This document shows positions 22,776 to 34,595 of a DNA stretch of 64,000 nt, in pieces (the first letter of the stretch is position 1; each line of letters starts with the position of its first letter). The notes beneath the pieces were generated by a model, which had not been told where the DNA came from, did no database searches, and worked only from the letters and a program-made list of their open reading frames with translations. Source of the stretch: Purpureocillium takamizusanense (lineage: Eukaryota; Ascomycota; Sordariomycetes; Hypocreales; Ophiocordycipitaceae); the NCBI RefSeq assembly GCF_022605165.1, contig NC_063078.1:62001-126000 (forward strand). Reading direction: 5' to 3'. A program made the translations under genes and the position numbers.

Positions 22776-23790
22776 CGGCAGCCCGATACCTGTCAGCGAT
22801 GATGTCCAGCCATGCGGCCATCCTCAACCCGGCTCGGGCGACCTGCTTCTCAATGACCGGGCCGGCCTTGGTGAAGTAGTCGCCGCCGAGCTCCTTGCCC
22901 ACGATTGCGTCGGGCCCGTCGGGCAGAACTGGGAGAGCAGCATGTTAGCACAGCCCTGTGGACATGATGAGAGCTCTGCACATCCTTACCGTGTGTGCAG
23001 ACGAGCGCGTTGGCCTCCCTCGACCACGCCATGGCCGTGTCCATGGGCTTGTCAAAGTCGAGGTCCTTGAGCCATGACTCCTTCTCTTCGGCGAACTTGC
23101 CGTCGGTGATCTCGACGGCCAGCTGGTTGGCCCAGCGCTGGGCGATGGGGTAGGGCTTGCCGCGGACGCCGCCGATCCACTTCTCGGCGATGGACGAGTC
23201 CCAGACGTGGTGCAGGTTGAACTCGCGGCCGTCCCAGCGGACATAGATGCCGTTGCCGCCGCGGGAGACGTCCTCGTTGTGCAGCGGCTGGTGCAGGTCG
23301 CCGACAAAGTGGATGACGAACTTGGCGGCCTGTGCGCGCAGCCAGGCGGGCATCTCGCGGTCGAGCGACTGGCGCGTGTAGTTGGCGAGCGCGTTGACGA
23401 CGCAGCCCGTCTCCTTGCAGTCGCGCTCAAAGTCGACGTTGCACGACCGCGGCGGGTCGTCGTGGGCGTCGATGAAGTGGAACGTCTTGGTGAAGCGGCC
23501 CCATTTCGTGTAGCGGACCGAGTCGGCCCACGACGCGACCCCGGCGAGGTAGTCGTCGCCGTCGTTGCGCAGGAGCTGCTTGAAGTGGGCCTCGGTCGAG
23601 TTGGACACGAGGCGGCTCGCCAGGTACGCCGTTGCGATATGTCCCAGCCCTGCGGGTTTTCGTCGCGGTCAGCACGTCCCGTTCACGGTCATGAGGCTCG
23701 CGAGGGAGGAGGTAACAACGCACCGCCCCAGGCGGCGACAGCGGGCGCGGACACGAGGCCCAGAGCCAAGGCGCCGAGCGAGATCTTCAT
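22744..23790 (-). CDS. Secreted S1/P1-type nuclease
   Basis: Exons 23790..23724, 23649..22990 and 22928..22744 give 303 aa. After the signal peptide (MKISLGALALGLVSAPAVA) the mature protein starts with Trp (AWGGLGH), as required in the family because the N-terminal Trp binds zinc. Other zinc-site motifs are visible in order: ASWADSVR, FHFIDAHD, VIHFVGDLHQPLH and NLHHVWDSS. Cys pairs around CNVDFERDCKETGC fit the usual disulfides. Length is normal. These enzymes cut single-stranded DNA and RNA and remove 3'-phosphates at acidic pH outside the cell, usually for nutrition. The gene is divergent from the PQ-loop gene, and its last codons are part of an imperfect direct repeat. Confidence 0.95.
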
Positions 23791-25152
23791 GGCGAGCTGA
23801 GCCGGGTTGTGTTTGATGGCGGTGATGGGTGAGTATGGTGTTTACGTTGCGTGCAGGCCGACGGTACAGCCCCCGGAGCCGCAGACAAGCACGAGCTTCG
23901 TCGAGTGCCTTGCTAAATGGCGGGTACCTCGCAAAGACGCGTGCCGCGGGTGCACGCTCAACGCACAACCTAGCCCTGGCCGACTGACCAGATGACGCAG
24001 GCCACGGGTCCGGTGGTTGGTGGTGAGTTGCCGTAGGAACCACCACCACCCAGCGGCTCCAGCTCTCAGCTGACAGCTCGCCACAGGGGGCGGGCCGGGA
24101 GGCTGTAGCGGCTGTGGACGAATCAAGCGGCCCCACGTGAAGCAACCGCGGCGGATGGCGGCGGATGGCAGCAAGGCGCACGAGGCCAGTCGCACCGGAC
24201 TGGTCTGCTGCTGGTTTGCTGCAGGACGTTGAACGAGTCGAGGACGCTGATACCGCAATGGTGCAGTGACAGACGTTGATAAGGCTGCGTGGATGCCCTA
24301 TAGCCCGCTGACCGCAAGTTGTCGGTGCACATTCATGCCTCGCGGCCAGCACCTGCAGCGACAGCCCGCGCCATCTGAGACGAGCACATCAGCCCTACAA
24401 TGTACAAAGTACAGGCGGGCAGCTGGACAGGCCAATACAACGTGATTGGAAGCCGCCGCAAATGCTGCAATAGTCTACAGCTGCCGGGGCGCTATTGCAC
24501 CGCTCCACACATGCAAGCTATACGTGCACTCCTAATCTTCTATACCTGTCGACGACGCTTGCGGCATTGCCAGAGGCGACGGCGACGATAAGGTGCAAGC
24601 TAAACTCGGGAAGCCAGTCTCCCCAGGTTCGAGCTGCCCGCCCCACGCTTCGCACCCGATTGGGCGCGGGGAAGCAGATGGCAGCACACCTCAGGCTGGA
24701 GCCTCTGGTCCCATCCCCTATCTCTGGCTGCTCCAGCGGGTCTGCGTCGACCTGCAGTGGCACCACCCAGTGGACATGCGCCAACCTTCCCCCCAACCGC
24801 AGCCCCCACAGCGCACAGGGTGCGTCATGACGCCGCCGAGATCGCGCCCTGCTCAGCCAATTGGGGGCCCCGCTGACATCCAAATTCTCTTCGATAAGTC
24901 GATAAGGCCGATCCGCCTGACTCTTTCACCAGCGACTGGCCTGCTAGTCCCGGCCTCGCTTCATCATTGCCCTTCTCCCCTTGTTCCAGGAGCACCTGAT
25001 CTCGTGAGCTCGCCCACACTGAGCGCAACCCTCGAGAGCCGCCCTTAAGCTGCGCCTCCCCCCGCCGCCAAAGACCACGGCCCGGTGCTTTCCTGCTGCT
25101 CGCGTGAATCGCCTCGAATAGCTGGGCCGGGTGCTTCTCTTCAATCTTCAGG
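23791..25152. other. Divergent promoter region
   Basis: It lies between the nuclease gene (minus) and the PQ-loop gene (plus). No supported gene or strong regulatory motif. Confidence 0.5.
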
Positions 25153-26407
25153 ATGGCCTCTCTCGTGGCCACCGCCGCCCTGACCGCCATGGCGCGCACG
25201 CTGCCAATCGGCGAGGTACTCTCGGGCATCTTTGGAAGCATCAGCTTGACGGCGTGGATATGTCTCCTGGTACGTATGGCGCCGCGCTCCGAAACTTGAT
25301 CTTTCTCGATGTCGCAGCTCCTCGGCCCGCGTCCTCGCTAACCAGGACGCAGATTCCGCAGCTGCTGGCCAACTACAAGGCCAAGAACGCCGATGGACTG
25401 AGCATGACATTTTTAGTAGTCTGGCTCATGGGCGACGTTTCGAACCTGGTCGGTATGTTGCTGGTTCGGCACTGGCGGCTCTCTCGTGCAGCTTGGCCGA
25501 GGTCGCCTGCCAACCTCCAAGGCGCCGCACCATTGATTCCATACTGACCACGTCGCAGGGGCACTACTCACCCGCCTGGCCCCAACTGCGATAGCGCTGG
25601 CCATCTATTTCTGCATCCTGGACGCCGTCCTCATCAGTCAGTGCCTCTACTACAACACCGTCAACGCGCGACGGCTCGCGAGGGAGGAGGCAGCTGCTCA
25701 AGCCGGCGCTTCTGAGGCGTCGCCGCTTCTGCACAGGCGACGCAGCTCGTCCATCGGCCTGCCCGGCTCTCACCGCCGCCGCTCCACGCACCACGAGTCG
25801 TCGATGGAGCCCATCAGGAAGATTGTGACGGGCGAGGACGAGACGCAAGACAGCAAGCCGTGGCTCCACAACACCCTGGGCCTGCTGGCCGTCTACGTCG
25901 TCGGATTCGCGGGCTGGTTCGTCTCGTACAAGGCCGGGGCCTGGGACGGCGACGGTCCGGGGCTTCCCGAATCGCCCGACGGGAAGACGCAGCCGCTCCA
26001 GATTCTCGGTCTCTTGCTCGGATATGCCAGCGCGGCATTCTACCTCTGGTAAGGCGATGCAGATGTCCATGTCCAACTATGTGCTGATGCTCTCCATAGC
26101 GCCCGGATTCCGCAGATTTACAAAAACTTCAAGGAAAAGTCGTGCGAGGGTGCGTTGCGTTCCAGACCCTGCCGGCGGCTAGCTCTAACAGATACCAGGC
26201 TTGTCTCTCCTCTTCTTCCTCCTCTCCCTGACGGGCAACCTTACCTACGGCATCAGCCTCATCGCCTATTCGCAGAGAAAGGACGATCTGCTCAACGCTC
26301 TTCCGTGGCTGCTGGGCTCTCTCGGCACCATGGTGGAAGACGCCACCATCTTTGTCCAGTTCCGCATGTATCGCGACAACCACCGCAGTGCCACCGTGGA
26401 GGCATGA
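25153..26407 (+). CDS. PQ-loop repeat vacuolar/lysosomal amino-acid transporter (Ypq family)
   Basis: Exons 25153..25269, 25353..25452, 25559..26048, 26100..26149 and 26199..26407 give 321 aa. Two PQ-loop motifs are visible: LIPQLLANYKAKNADGLS in the first membrane bundle and RIPQIYKNFKEKSCEGLS in the second. Between the bundles is a cytosolic loop of about 90 residues with a basic/Ser segment. Seven membrane segments are expected. The arrangement matches yeast Ypq1-3/Rtc2 and animal PQLC2, which move cationic amino acids across the vacuolar or lysosomal membrane. Intron 4 falls within the second PQ-loop, just after the CEG residues. Confidence 0.92.
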
Positions 26408-27002
26408 CGGCGCACGCACGGCGGACTATTTGATGCATGACATGTCACGATTTTCATTGATGCCTCGGCTGGCATCGACGTCGGGTTATCGGTGCATTAG
26501 TCGGCGTTTGGGTTAGGGTCGCGATCGAGCAGACATGCTGCGCGGGCTCTGCGTATTTGGACGTGTAATGAATGATTTCTTTCTTTCTAGGGCAGTTGTG
26601 CGATTGACTGGTGACCAAATCGTGGGCCGTGAGCCTAGTCACACAAGATACGTTGCATTTCATTTACCGATGACTGCGGCTCAAGCGATGAAGCTGTTCG
26701 GTCCGTCGGCGGTGGCCTGCGTCCTCGCCTTGACATTGTGTCGCTGCCGTTGTTGCTGCTAGCGCCCCACCCGCTCCGATGGCGGGGCAGCGTTTTGATA
26801 ATGGCGGGGTCCCGCTGCGGCGCGACGCTCAATGGGCCCATGAATTTATTGGGAATTTCCATCTAGGCAGCCTTGTCGCCGACCAACCCTGCTTGACTCA
26901 CTTGGCCACCATCTGTCTGCCTCTCGACGAACCCTCCCGATATTCCTCTCGGCGCCTTCCTCGATACCCTTCTTCAGCTCGCAACCCCTCCCGACTGGCA
27001 CC
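26408..27002. other. Intergenic, contains HOM2 promoter
   Basis: This is the 3' flank of the PQ-loop gene and the 5' flank of HOM2. It includes a perfect TGACTCA element at 26894-26900. No gene supported. Confidence 0.6.
26894..26900 (+). promoter_or_regulatory. TGACTCA, candidate Gcn4/CPC1 binding site
   Basis: The perfect palindromic core consensus of the cross-pathway-control factor lies 102 bp before the HOM2 start codon. HOM2 belongs to the aspartate amino-acid pathway, a classical target of Gcn4/CPC1. The role is inferred from motif and position. Confidence 0.6.
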
Positions 27003-28399
27003 ATGGCTTCGCAGATGCCCACCAAGAAGTGCGGTATGTTTTGCGTCCCCTCGCCGGACGTGGGCCCCCCCGATCCCGGAGCCAAAAACCTCCGTCCCCA
27101 CGACGACGCACGGCAGTAAAGTATCGTTCGAGATGGCTAACAGCATGGGGTAAACACGCGCAGGCGTGCTCGGCTGCACGGGCTCCGTGGGCCAGCGCTT
27201 CGTCCTCCTCCTCGCGCAGCACCCGACGCTCAAGCTGCACGCCATGGGCGCCTCCGCGCGCTCCGCCGGCAAGAAGTACCGCGACGCCGTGCGGTGGAAG
27301 CAGGCCCGCCCGATGGGCGACGACGTCGCCGACATGGTGGTGCGCGAGTGCAGGGCCGCCGAGTTTGCCGACTGCGACGTCGTCTTTAGCGGCCTGGACT
27401 CGGACGTTGCCGGCGAGATTGGTGAGGCTTCCTTTTGCCCGTCCCCCCCTCGAGCGGGAACGCCAACCGCGGCTGGCCCTACCCTGGGAGCAAGAGAGAG
27501 AGACAGATTCTGACCGCTAAACACAGAACTCGAATTCGTCGGCGCCGAGATCCCCGTCTTCTCCAACGCCAAGAATCACCGCCGCGACCCCCTCGTGCCC
27601 CTCGTCGTCCCCACCGTCAACCTCCCGCACCTCGACCTCATCCCGCACCAGCGCGCCACGCGGGGGCTCTCGCGCGGCTTCCTCGTCTGCAACTCCAACT
27701 GCGCCGTCATCGGGCTCGTCGGCCCCTTCGCCGCCCTGCAGGCCGCCTTCGGCCCCGTCTCCGTCGTCAGCGTCGTCACCATGCAGGCCGTCTCGGGCGC
27801 CGGCTACCCGGGCGTCTCCTCCATGGACATGATCGACAACGTCGTCCCCTTCATCCCCGGCGAGGAGGACAAGCTCGAGACCGAGGCCCGCAAGATCCTC
27901 GGCGCCCTCAGCCCCGACGCCACCGCCTTCGTCGAGCAGCGCGGCCTCCGCGTCTCCGCCACCTGCAACCGCGTCCCCGTCCTCGACGGCCACACCGCCT
28001 GCGTCAGCCTGAGCTTCGAGCGCCGCCCCGCCCCGACCGCCGAGCAGTGCAAGCAGGCCCTGCGCGCCTACGTCGCCGAGGCCCAGACCCTCGGCTGCCC
28101 CTCGGCGCCCTCCCCCGCCATCAAGGTCTTCGACGAGGACGACCGCCCGCAGCCCCGCCTGGACCGCGACCTGGGCAACGGCTACACCGTCAGCGTCGGC
28201 CGCATGCGCGAGGACGAGAGCGGCATCTTTGACATCAAGTTTACCGCCCTGAGCCATAACAGTGAGTGTTCGCTCCTGGATGCCTTGTTCACGACGCCAC
28301 CATGAATGCTGACCGACGCGCGTGTGCGTAGCCGTCATCGGCGCGGCGGGGTCGTCTATACTCAACGCCGAAGCCGCCGTCCTCAAGGGATACATCTAG
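27003..28399 (+). CDS. HOM2: Aspartate-semialdehyde dehydrogenase
   Basis: Exons 27003..27033, 27164..27421, 27527..28261 and 28332..28399 give 363 aa, the usual fungal length. It reduces beta-aspartyl phosphate to aspartate semialdehyde with NADPH, the branch point to threonine, methionine and (in other organisms) lysine. The N-terminal nucleotide-binding motif [14 protein letters not shown] is formed across intron 1. The catalytic Cys is C155 in [10 protein letters not shown], and the substrate/His region reads [15 protein letters not shown]. It acts in the cytosol. A Gcn4/CPC1-type element precedes the gene. It is convergent with the RING gene downstream. Confidence 0.97.
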
Positions 28400-28963
28400 A
28401 TCTGCTGCTCCATGCCATATAGATGCGATTAATGATGAAAAGTTACGACTGCAGTTTGACATCAACACAAGCACGCCGGCGTTGCCTCAACGTCCCGTCG
28501 TCTCCGCCGTCACTGTCACAGGATGCCGACGCCGGTCTGACAGACCCCGAGAGCTGCGTTCCATGCCATCACGTAGAATTTAGACGTCCTTCGAGGTCCG
28601 TCGTCGAGGGGTATATACCTCCACAGCCTAAAGATCGCGGGCGCCGCCGCTTGCGAACCAACCCAATACAAAAAGAGGAAAGCAATTCTGCAGAATAAAG
28701 AGTGCCGCTGCTATGCTTGAGACTCCCGTGTCCGTGGCCCACGGAATGCGTGCCCGCTCCAAACGAATAACCCGACCCTTCCGAGTGCCAATTACGCCAA
28801 GACTATCCGCGCTGTCAAACAAGGTCCCGAGTGTGGCGGCAGACGTGCCGTATAGTGTAATGTCGTGTGGTGTACTAGGTACTTGATAGAGTGGTGTGGT
28901 GTAGCGTGGTGTAGTGTGGTGACATGTCACCGACCAGGTTCCACTGATGATACTCCCCCGGCT
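28400..28963. other. Intergenic between convergent genes, with GTGGTGTA-type repeat
   Basis: An imperfect GTGGTGTA repeat lies at about 28890-28924. No gene supported. Confidence 0.55.
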
Positions 28964-31559
28964 TCATCGGCTACGATCCCCCGGTGGTGGGGTCGGCGAC
29001 TGCCGCCTGGCCCGAGCGGCGAAGTTGCTAGAGAGCAGCCCAAACCAGCGGTCCGGTAGCGGAGACTCTTCTGGGTCTCTGGGACGCGGGGAGAGCACGC
29101 CCTGTTCGACGTCGGCCGTCCTGTCCGACGAGCCGGAGCCCGAGGCCTCGATCGACACGTCGTCGTCGCTGTCCTCGTGGTAGTGGTCGTACCGCGGGCC
29201 GTTTCGGGATCCGTGCGCCAGGGACCGGACGACGTCACCCTTGCAGATGGGGCACGTGCGTCGACGGGTAGTCAACCAAGGGGTTCTTCCACAGACGTCA
29301 GTATCGTGTAAACCAGTGCCGTGGGGGGAGGGGGGCTATTCACATGCAGTCGGCGTGGAACTCGTGGCCGCAGGGAAGACTCATGACCCTGCTCACGCCG
29401 TCCACGTACTCCTCCAGGCAGACCACGCACTCGACTTGCCTTCCCATATACTTCCTCCACTCTGCCGAGAAACCTCCCGCGCCCTTCTCGTGCTCGTTCC
29501 TGGCCCTCGACGATCCCGACGGCGTGGGTACTGCGGCGCTGTGGGCTAGGAAGTTCTCGCTCTCCAGCACGCCCGTGGTGGTTCTGGAGCGCGGTCGTGG
29601 CCTCGCCACGCTGTGCTGCTGCTGTAGAAGCGGTGTTGTCGGGGTTGCGCTGGCCGGCGACGGCAGCCGCGGAGACGAGCTGGTCGAAGAGGCGACCGTG
29701 TGGTACGTGCGCACGGGCAGCCGGTCCACGACAGACTTTGGCGCCCGCCATCGTCGGCGACGGATCCTCGCGCGAACAATGAGGAGTGCGTAGACGACCG
29801 TCAGCGTGACCAACGGGCTGATGACAAGGACGAGAAGCGTGTCGAAGAAAGGCGTCGCGCTGCTTGTGGGGGTGATTGTCACCCACAGGCCTTCGTGCGG
29901 CTCGGATTCGGGGTCGTGCTCCGGATCAGTGGGAACTTCGTTGTGGCCGTCTGTTAGGCCATGAGCGCCGGACCCCTTGTGGTCGCCGTCATCGCCGAAC
30001 AGCTTAGACATGAGCCCGTGACCCGTGCTCCCGGCCGCTGCGTTGGCCGAAGCCGACCTGGCGCCGGCTGCGTCCTTGCTATCCTTGTGAAGAACATTGA
30101 CAGGATTGTACTCGCCGCTGCCTGGGGTGATGCTGCCGCCCTTGGGGCCGTTAGCCTCGGGCGTACCTTTGCCAGCACTGTCGGTGCGGTCCTTGGCGTT
30201 GGAGGCCCCTTTCTGGCCAGCTGGCTTTTCTGCGCCAGCGCCCTTCTTCGCGCCAGACTTGTCCACCAGGTCAGGGTCGCGCCAGTCTTGCACGCCAATG
30301 ACAAAGTCGTCCTTGGCCGAGTTCGGCTTTTTGGACTTTCCGATGCTGTCCTTGAGGGCCTTGTCCTTCTCATCGCTCCAGTCTTCGACGAGGACCCAAT
30401 CCAGACGGCCGCTGCTGGGCGGTCGGCTCTGATCGCCGGTAGCCCGGGACGATTTCCCCCAGCTGAAAAAGCTGGCAAGCCCCCCGCGTTTGCCAGTTGT
30501 AGTGGACGTCGCGCTGCCCACCTTGTCGTTTGCTACTGTCCGTTTCGTCTTCGAAGTCGATGCCGCCGTGCTGCGAGACGCTGTCCGTCTCTTCCGGAGC
30601 GATCGCTTTCGGTGCGGTCTCGACCTGGGACCCTGCTGCACTTTGAGGACTGCGTTGCCGTTGTCATCGAGCGTGTCCTCGATGAAACTGCCTGGCTGCG
30701 TCAGGGAGGACAACAGGTGCGCGGTCGTTCGAGCGGTGAACACCGACGGGACGGTGACATTGTCCACCTCGCTGCCGTGTGCAAACATCTGGATGAGGGG
30801 CCCGCCCTTTTGATTGTCGCCGACGATGACGGCGATGGCGCCGCGCCGCTGCGCCCACATGACTTTCTCCAGGAAGCCGCATCCGCCGCGCATGAGCAGA
30901 ACAATCTTGCCCTCGATCTCGGCGGCCTCTTGGATGGACTGGATATCCGCGTGCTGCGAGGCCGGGGGAGACGCATCGCGCCGCGAGAGGGCGCCGGCCG
31001 TCTTGTCGTTGAGGTGGTTGTCGGTGTTGTCGGAGCTGGCGACGATACCAGACACGGAGCGACCCTTGGCAAGGGTCTCGCGATCGCCCGAGTCGGCGAG
31101 CTGTCTACCTTGCTTCGGACGGCTCGACTTTGCCTGCGTGGCGGCGACGCGGGCGGCGCTCGTTCGGAACGAGTTTTTCAACGACGCTCTCGTGTTGCCG
31201 CTGCCCCAGCCGGGAAGGTCGCTGCAACCCAGCTCACCGTTGCCGTCGAGGCTGTCCTCGGCGAAGCCGCTGCCGACCCAGAGCTGGCCGCTCAAGCCGC
31301 GAGCCGCCAACTTCGGTCCAAAGGCGGCCGGGCGAGCGGCAAACGAGGTGCTGTTGTCGTCGGTCAAGCTGATGGCAGCGTTGGGGGGGAACAGCGAGAA
31401 GGGGGTGTTGTAGTAGACGAAGCCAAAGAGGTGCTTCGAGCGGCCTTGGGCGGGATAGGCGGCGGCATGGCGTCGGTTCGACGCGGCGAAGGAGCGGAAT
31501 AGGATGAAGACGAAGGCGGCGGAGAAGAGGGCGAGGATGGCGATGCGCGACGGCCGCAT
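28964..31559 (-). CDS. PA-TM-RING-H2 E3 ubiquitin ligase
   Basis: Exons 31559..29344 and 29285..28964 give 845 aa. An N-terminal hydrophobic signal anchor (IAILALFSAAFVFILF) is followed by a luminal region with a protease-associated (PA) domain at about residues 205-300 (GKIVLLMRGGCGFLEKVMWA). A Lys/Ser-rich low-complexity stretch and a membrane helix near residues 570-595 (LLVLVISPLVTLTVVYALLIV) follow. The RING-H2 finger is at about 707-760: CVVCLEEY, then LPCGHEFHADC, then CPIC. Its second half is on exon 2, and splicing gives HADCITPWLTTRRRTCPIC, an exact family pattern. The C-terminus is Ser/Pro rich. Such proteins ubiquitinate membrane cargo in the endomembrane system. Confidence 0.95.
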
Positions 31560-31852
31560 CGTGGGCGGTGTCGCAGGCGGGCGGGCAACTATGGCCGCGC
31601 TGCGACGCGGAATGGTGTCGTTGGCGGCCGCCAGTCAATCACGCGGCGTCGGCTGGCATCAGCTCGCAGCGAGGTCGACGACGCCGCGGGGGGGCGGACC
31701 GAAAGGGTGAAAAAGAGACGCAAGGAAGATGTGACGGAGCAGGGACCAAGAACGCACAGACACGCACAGCACGCTGGCGACGACGATGACCAAGCTGAGG
31801 TTGGAAAAGAGAGAGGGAAACGATGGGATGGAAAGGCGACGGGCCGGGCGGG

Positions 31853-31876
31853 GATGGATGGATGGATGGATGGATG
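31853..31876. repeat. (GATG)6 microsatellite
   Basis: Six perfect GATG units about 300 bp upstream of the RING gene start. Confidence 0.9.
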
Positions 31877-33401
31877 CGTCACGGATGAGCGAAGCCGTCG
31901 AATGAGTGAGTGGTGGTGATGGGACGCCGTGGCTGGATGTGGCTGCGCCAGCGCTGGTGGAATGATGGCGGGCAGGGAGGGGGGACGGGGGAATATGGGG
32001 GACTGGAGTACTTGTACGACGGAAGAGCGCCTGTGGGCCAGCCCGGGGCACCACCTCCCGTCGCCCGTACCAGACGGTATGCAGGCAAGGTGGGCTGTGC
32101 CTGCAGTGCGCGCCCAGGTCCAGGTGTCAGTGGCCCAGCACAGGCGCCGGCCGCCTGAAATTGACCCCGGGCATCAGCCCCGGAGCGGGCTTGGCGCCTG
32201 GGCTGGGCGGATCAGGCGGCTGGCGACAGGCTCGTGAACCCGGACAGCTGTTGAGGTGAGGTCGCTGGGTGGGCGCCCCCGTGGTCCCGCGGCTTCAACG
32301 CGTGGTTGTGTCAAGGCCGCACCCTCCATACCTATGTGAGGTGAGGTGAGGTTCTGGGGGCAGGCGACGTACAGTAGCGGTAGGAGGTATCTCTCGTGGG
32401 CGACCTCCGTCGCTACCGAATTTTGGCTTTCGGCAGTCCCTCCAGTTCGCTGCTCGGACGGAAACGCACCGGGACCCACGCCACGCAAACGATGGGCACA
32501 TTTAAATTCACAACGACTGGCTAGGCGCCGCTATTCGCAACTCGGTGCCACCCGTCGTCGCGCCCGCAGCCCAGCCACCACAACGACGACACATCGAGAA
32601 TCGACGCAGCACCCAACGGCCGGGCACAAACGGCGCCGTGGACTTGGCAAGACCCCCGGCACGGCCGTCGCCGCCACGCCCCGGTGACACATCCATGACC
32701 TGCTCTATCTGCAGGGAGCGCGTGGTCTCGCCCACGCTGAGACATGCCCGCCTCCTCAACGACGCCCCAGCCAGAGGATTGACGGGACCTCAGACAGCGG
32801 GATGCGCTGAAGGGGCCTCTAGCGCTACCACGGGCCAGCCTGGACCCAATCGCGCGGCAGTGGATGGCTGCCTGGGGTTGCAGGCGGGGCGCCCTGTGAC
32901 ACTGTCAGTTGTGCAGCACGGCGACTGGTGGCCGCTCCGTCCGGCATTGCGCTACGTCACCGGGGCTGGTGGGGTGGGTCCCGTCAATCTGGTCGTTTCC
33001 ACACCGAGAGCTCACCTTGATCGCCCTCTCCATAGTCCAGACGACACGGACGTCGACCACGCAGTTCGCCAACATGAGCAGCCACGTATCGCCATCGCCT
33101 GGGCGGGACCACCCAGGCCACCATGGGCCCCGGACGTCGCTCGTTACCTTGCACACTGTCATAGAGACGCAGGATTAGGTCACGAATTACGCGAATTTTT
33201 GGTCAATTCAACCACATCGCGCCATGATAACGCTTGTGCAGGCGCTTGATTTGCAGGCAAACGGAGACGCCAGCCATTGGCTCGACCACTCGTCAGGTCG
33301 GTCCGTTCTTTGAACAATCCGTTCCCCGTTCTGGGCGAATGTTCAACATATCTAGGTTGAGGCATTTTGTCCTTTCGCCCATTTTATCCTTGGGCGGACT
33401 C

Positions 33402-33409
33402 TATATAAA
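33402..33409 (+). promoter_or_regulatory. TATA box of the Cys-rich secreted protein gene
   Basis: TATATAAA is located 57 bp before the start codon, a strong TATA element at a plausible distance, suggesting an inducible gene. Confidence 0.65.
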
Positions 33410-33466
33410 GCCGACAATGCGAGTCTTGTCGCTTCCAGACTTCTTCCAGCATCAAGTTCTACAACG

Positions 33467-33972
33467 ATGCGCTTAATCGTTTGCCTTTCCATCGTATCGA
33501 CCCTTGGTTGTGCCATGGCGTCGTCTCCGGCAACCCGGCATGCACCTGGTTCCAGACGAGGGCTCCCCCCTTGGAACCCCGACCAGGAGAGGCACGACGA
33601 GAAGAAGCCCGAACAGGAGCAGCCTGGTTTGAGGAAATATCAGGCCCGTGAGGGTTACGAGATCGACACTGTGTGCAGCGGAAAGAGATTCAAGTACAAT
33701 TGGGAACATTCTAACTGCTTCATCCACGGCAAATGCGAGGGCCTCGCCTATCGAATGCCCATAGACGAGTACAGGACTCAATGCGAGGCGGTTTGCAAGT
33801 GCGAGGAGTTCCAAAAGGTGAGCGTTGATCCGTAAACTCGCGGACTCGTCAGCTGACACAATACCCTACAATGTCGCAGGATTGCACAAAGGCAAAGGCC
33901 GACGAAACCCACAAACAATTCCCCCCCGTTTTTTTTAACGTTCGAAGAAGGGGCCTTCTCACATGGCCGTAA
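33467..33972 (+). CDS. Small secreted Cys-rich protein, 147 aa
   Basis: Exons 33467..33817 and 33880..33972 (GTGAGC...CTGAC...CAG) give 147 aa; without splicing the frame would stop after 122 aa. A signal peptide (MRLIVCLSIVSTLGCAMA) is followed by a charged Pro/Arg/Lys/Glu region (DQERHDEKKPEQEQPG) and then a compact domain with seven Cys: TVCSGKRFKYNWEHSNC, KCEG, QCEAVCKC and, in exon 2, KDCTK. The tail is hydrophobic and basic. Small size, Cys content and signal peptide fit an effector-like or defence-related secreted protein, but I recognise no named family. A TATA box lies just upstream. Confidence 0.75.
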
Positions 33973-34595
33973 CGAGGGTATCCACATGGCTGGGCAATTT
34001 GGATTCGGATGAGGCGCCGTCCTGGGCGAGCAATATCATGCCACAGCTGCCAATGAGCCGAGGCGGCCAGCGGTGCGATCGAGAAGAACATTGCAGTTGG
34101 ACAAGCGGCAGACATCGGCCCTTTACACCAAAACGGCTTCCAGTCGCAAAAGGGCTTTTGGGCCACGAGGAAAGCGGAGGAAAGCTGGAATGAGATAAGG
34201 TGATTTTCAGGCTATCGGTTATATCTCCAAGCGCATTCTCCATTTGCCTTGTGTCCTGGGCCGCGTGCGGGTTACGATGAGAAATACTCGCATGGCCCTC
34301 GCTCTTTGTATCCTCCCGCCATTTCTGGAGATTGTCATCGTTTCTCGTGCCACGGCCCTTTGAGCAGCATCTAGAGCGTTACAGTGACAGCAATCAATGC
34401 CATATGATCCTCCGAGCAGGCCTGTAGTGCTTCGGCGCAACAGAGCATATGGAGTCTGTGTCTGTCCGGAAACTTGGATATCACGACTCAGCCACGCCAC
34501 GGCATCTCACACGCCGTCTAGGCCACAGTGCGCTCGGCCGTCTCGATCGGTTTTACCGGGTATCAAGGACGTCGTAATTGTATTCATTAGCCATT
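33973..34595. other. Intergenic between convergent genes
   Basis: 623 bp of 3' flanking DNA. No gene or repeat noted. Confidence 0.5.

Larger units (their letters stand above)
31560..33466. other. Intergenic, 1.9 kb, with simple repeats
   Basis: It holds a (GATG)6 run at 31853-31876 and a (GTGAG)3 run at 32336-32352. A 234-codon frame at 32545-33249 has no recognisable feature and is not called. Confidence 0.5.

Noticed and set aside
26500..26520. TTAGGG, a telomere-type hexamer
   Set aside because: A single copy only, inside ordinary intergenic DNA.
32545..33249. 234-codon frame with a CxxC-like segment (TCSICRERV)
   Set aside because: The first part looks like half a RING finger, but no further Cys/His ligands follow and no splice extension restores one.
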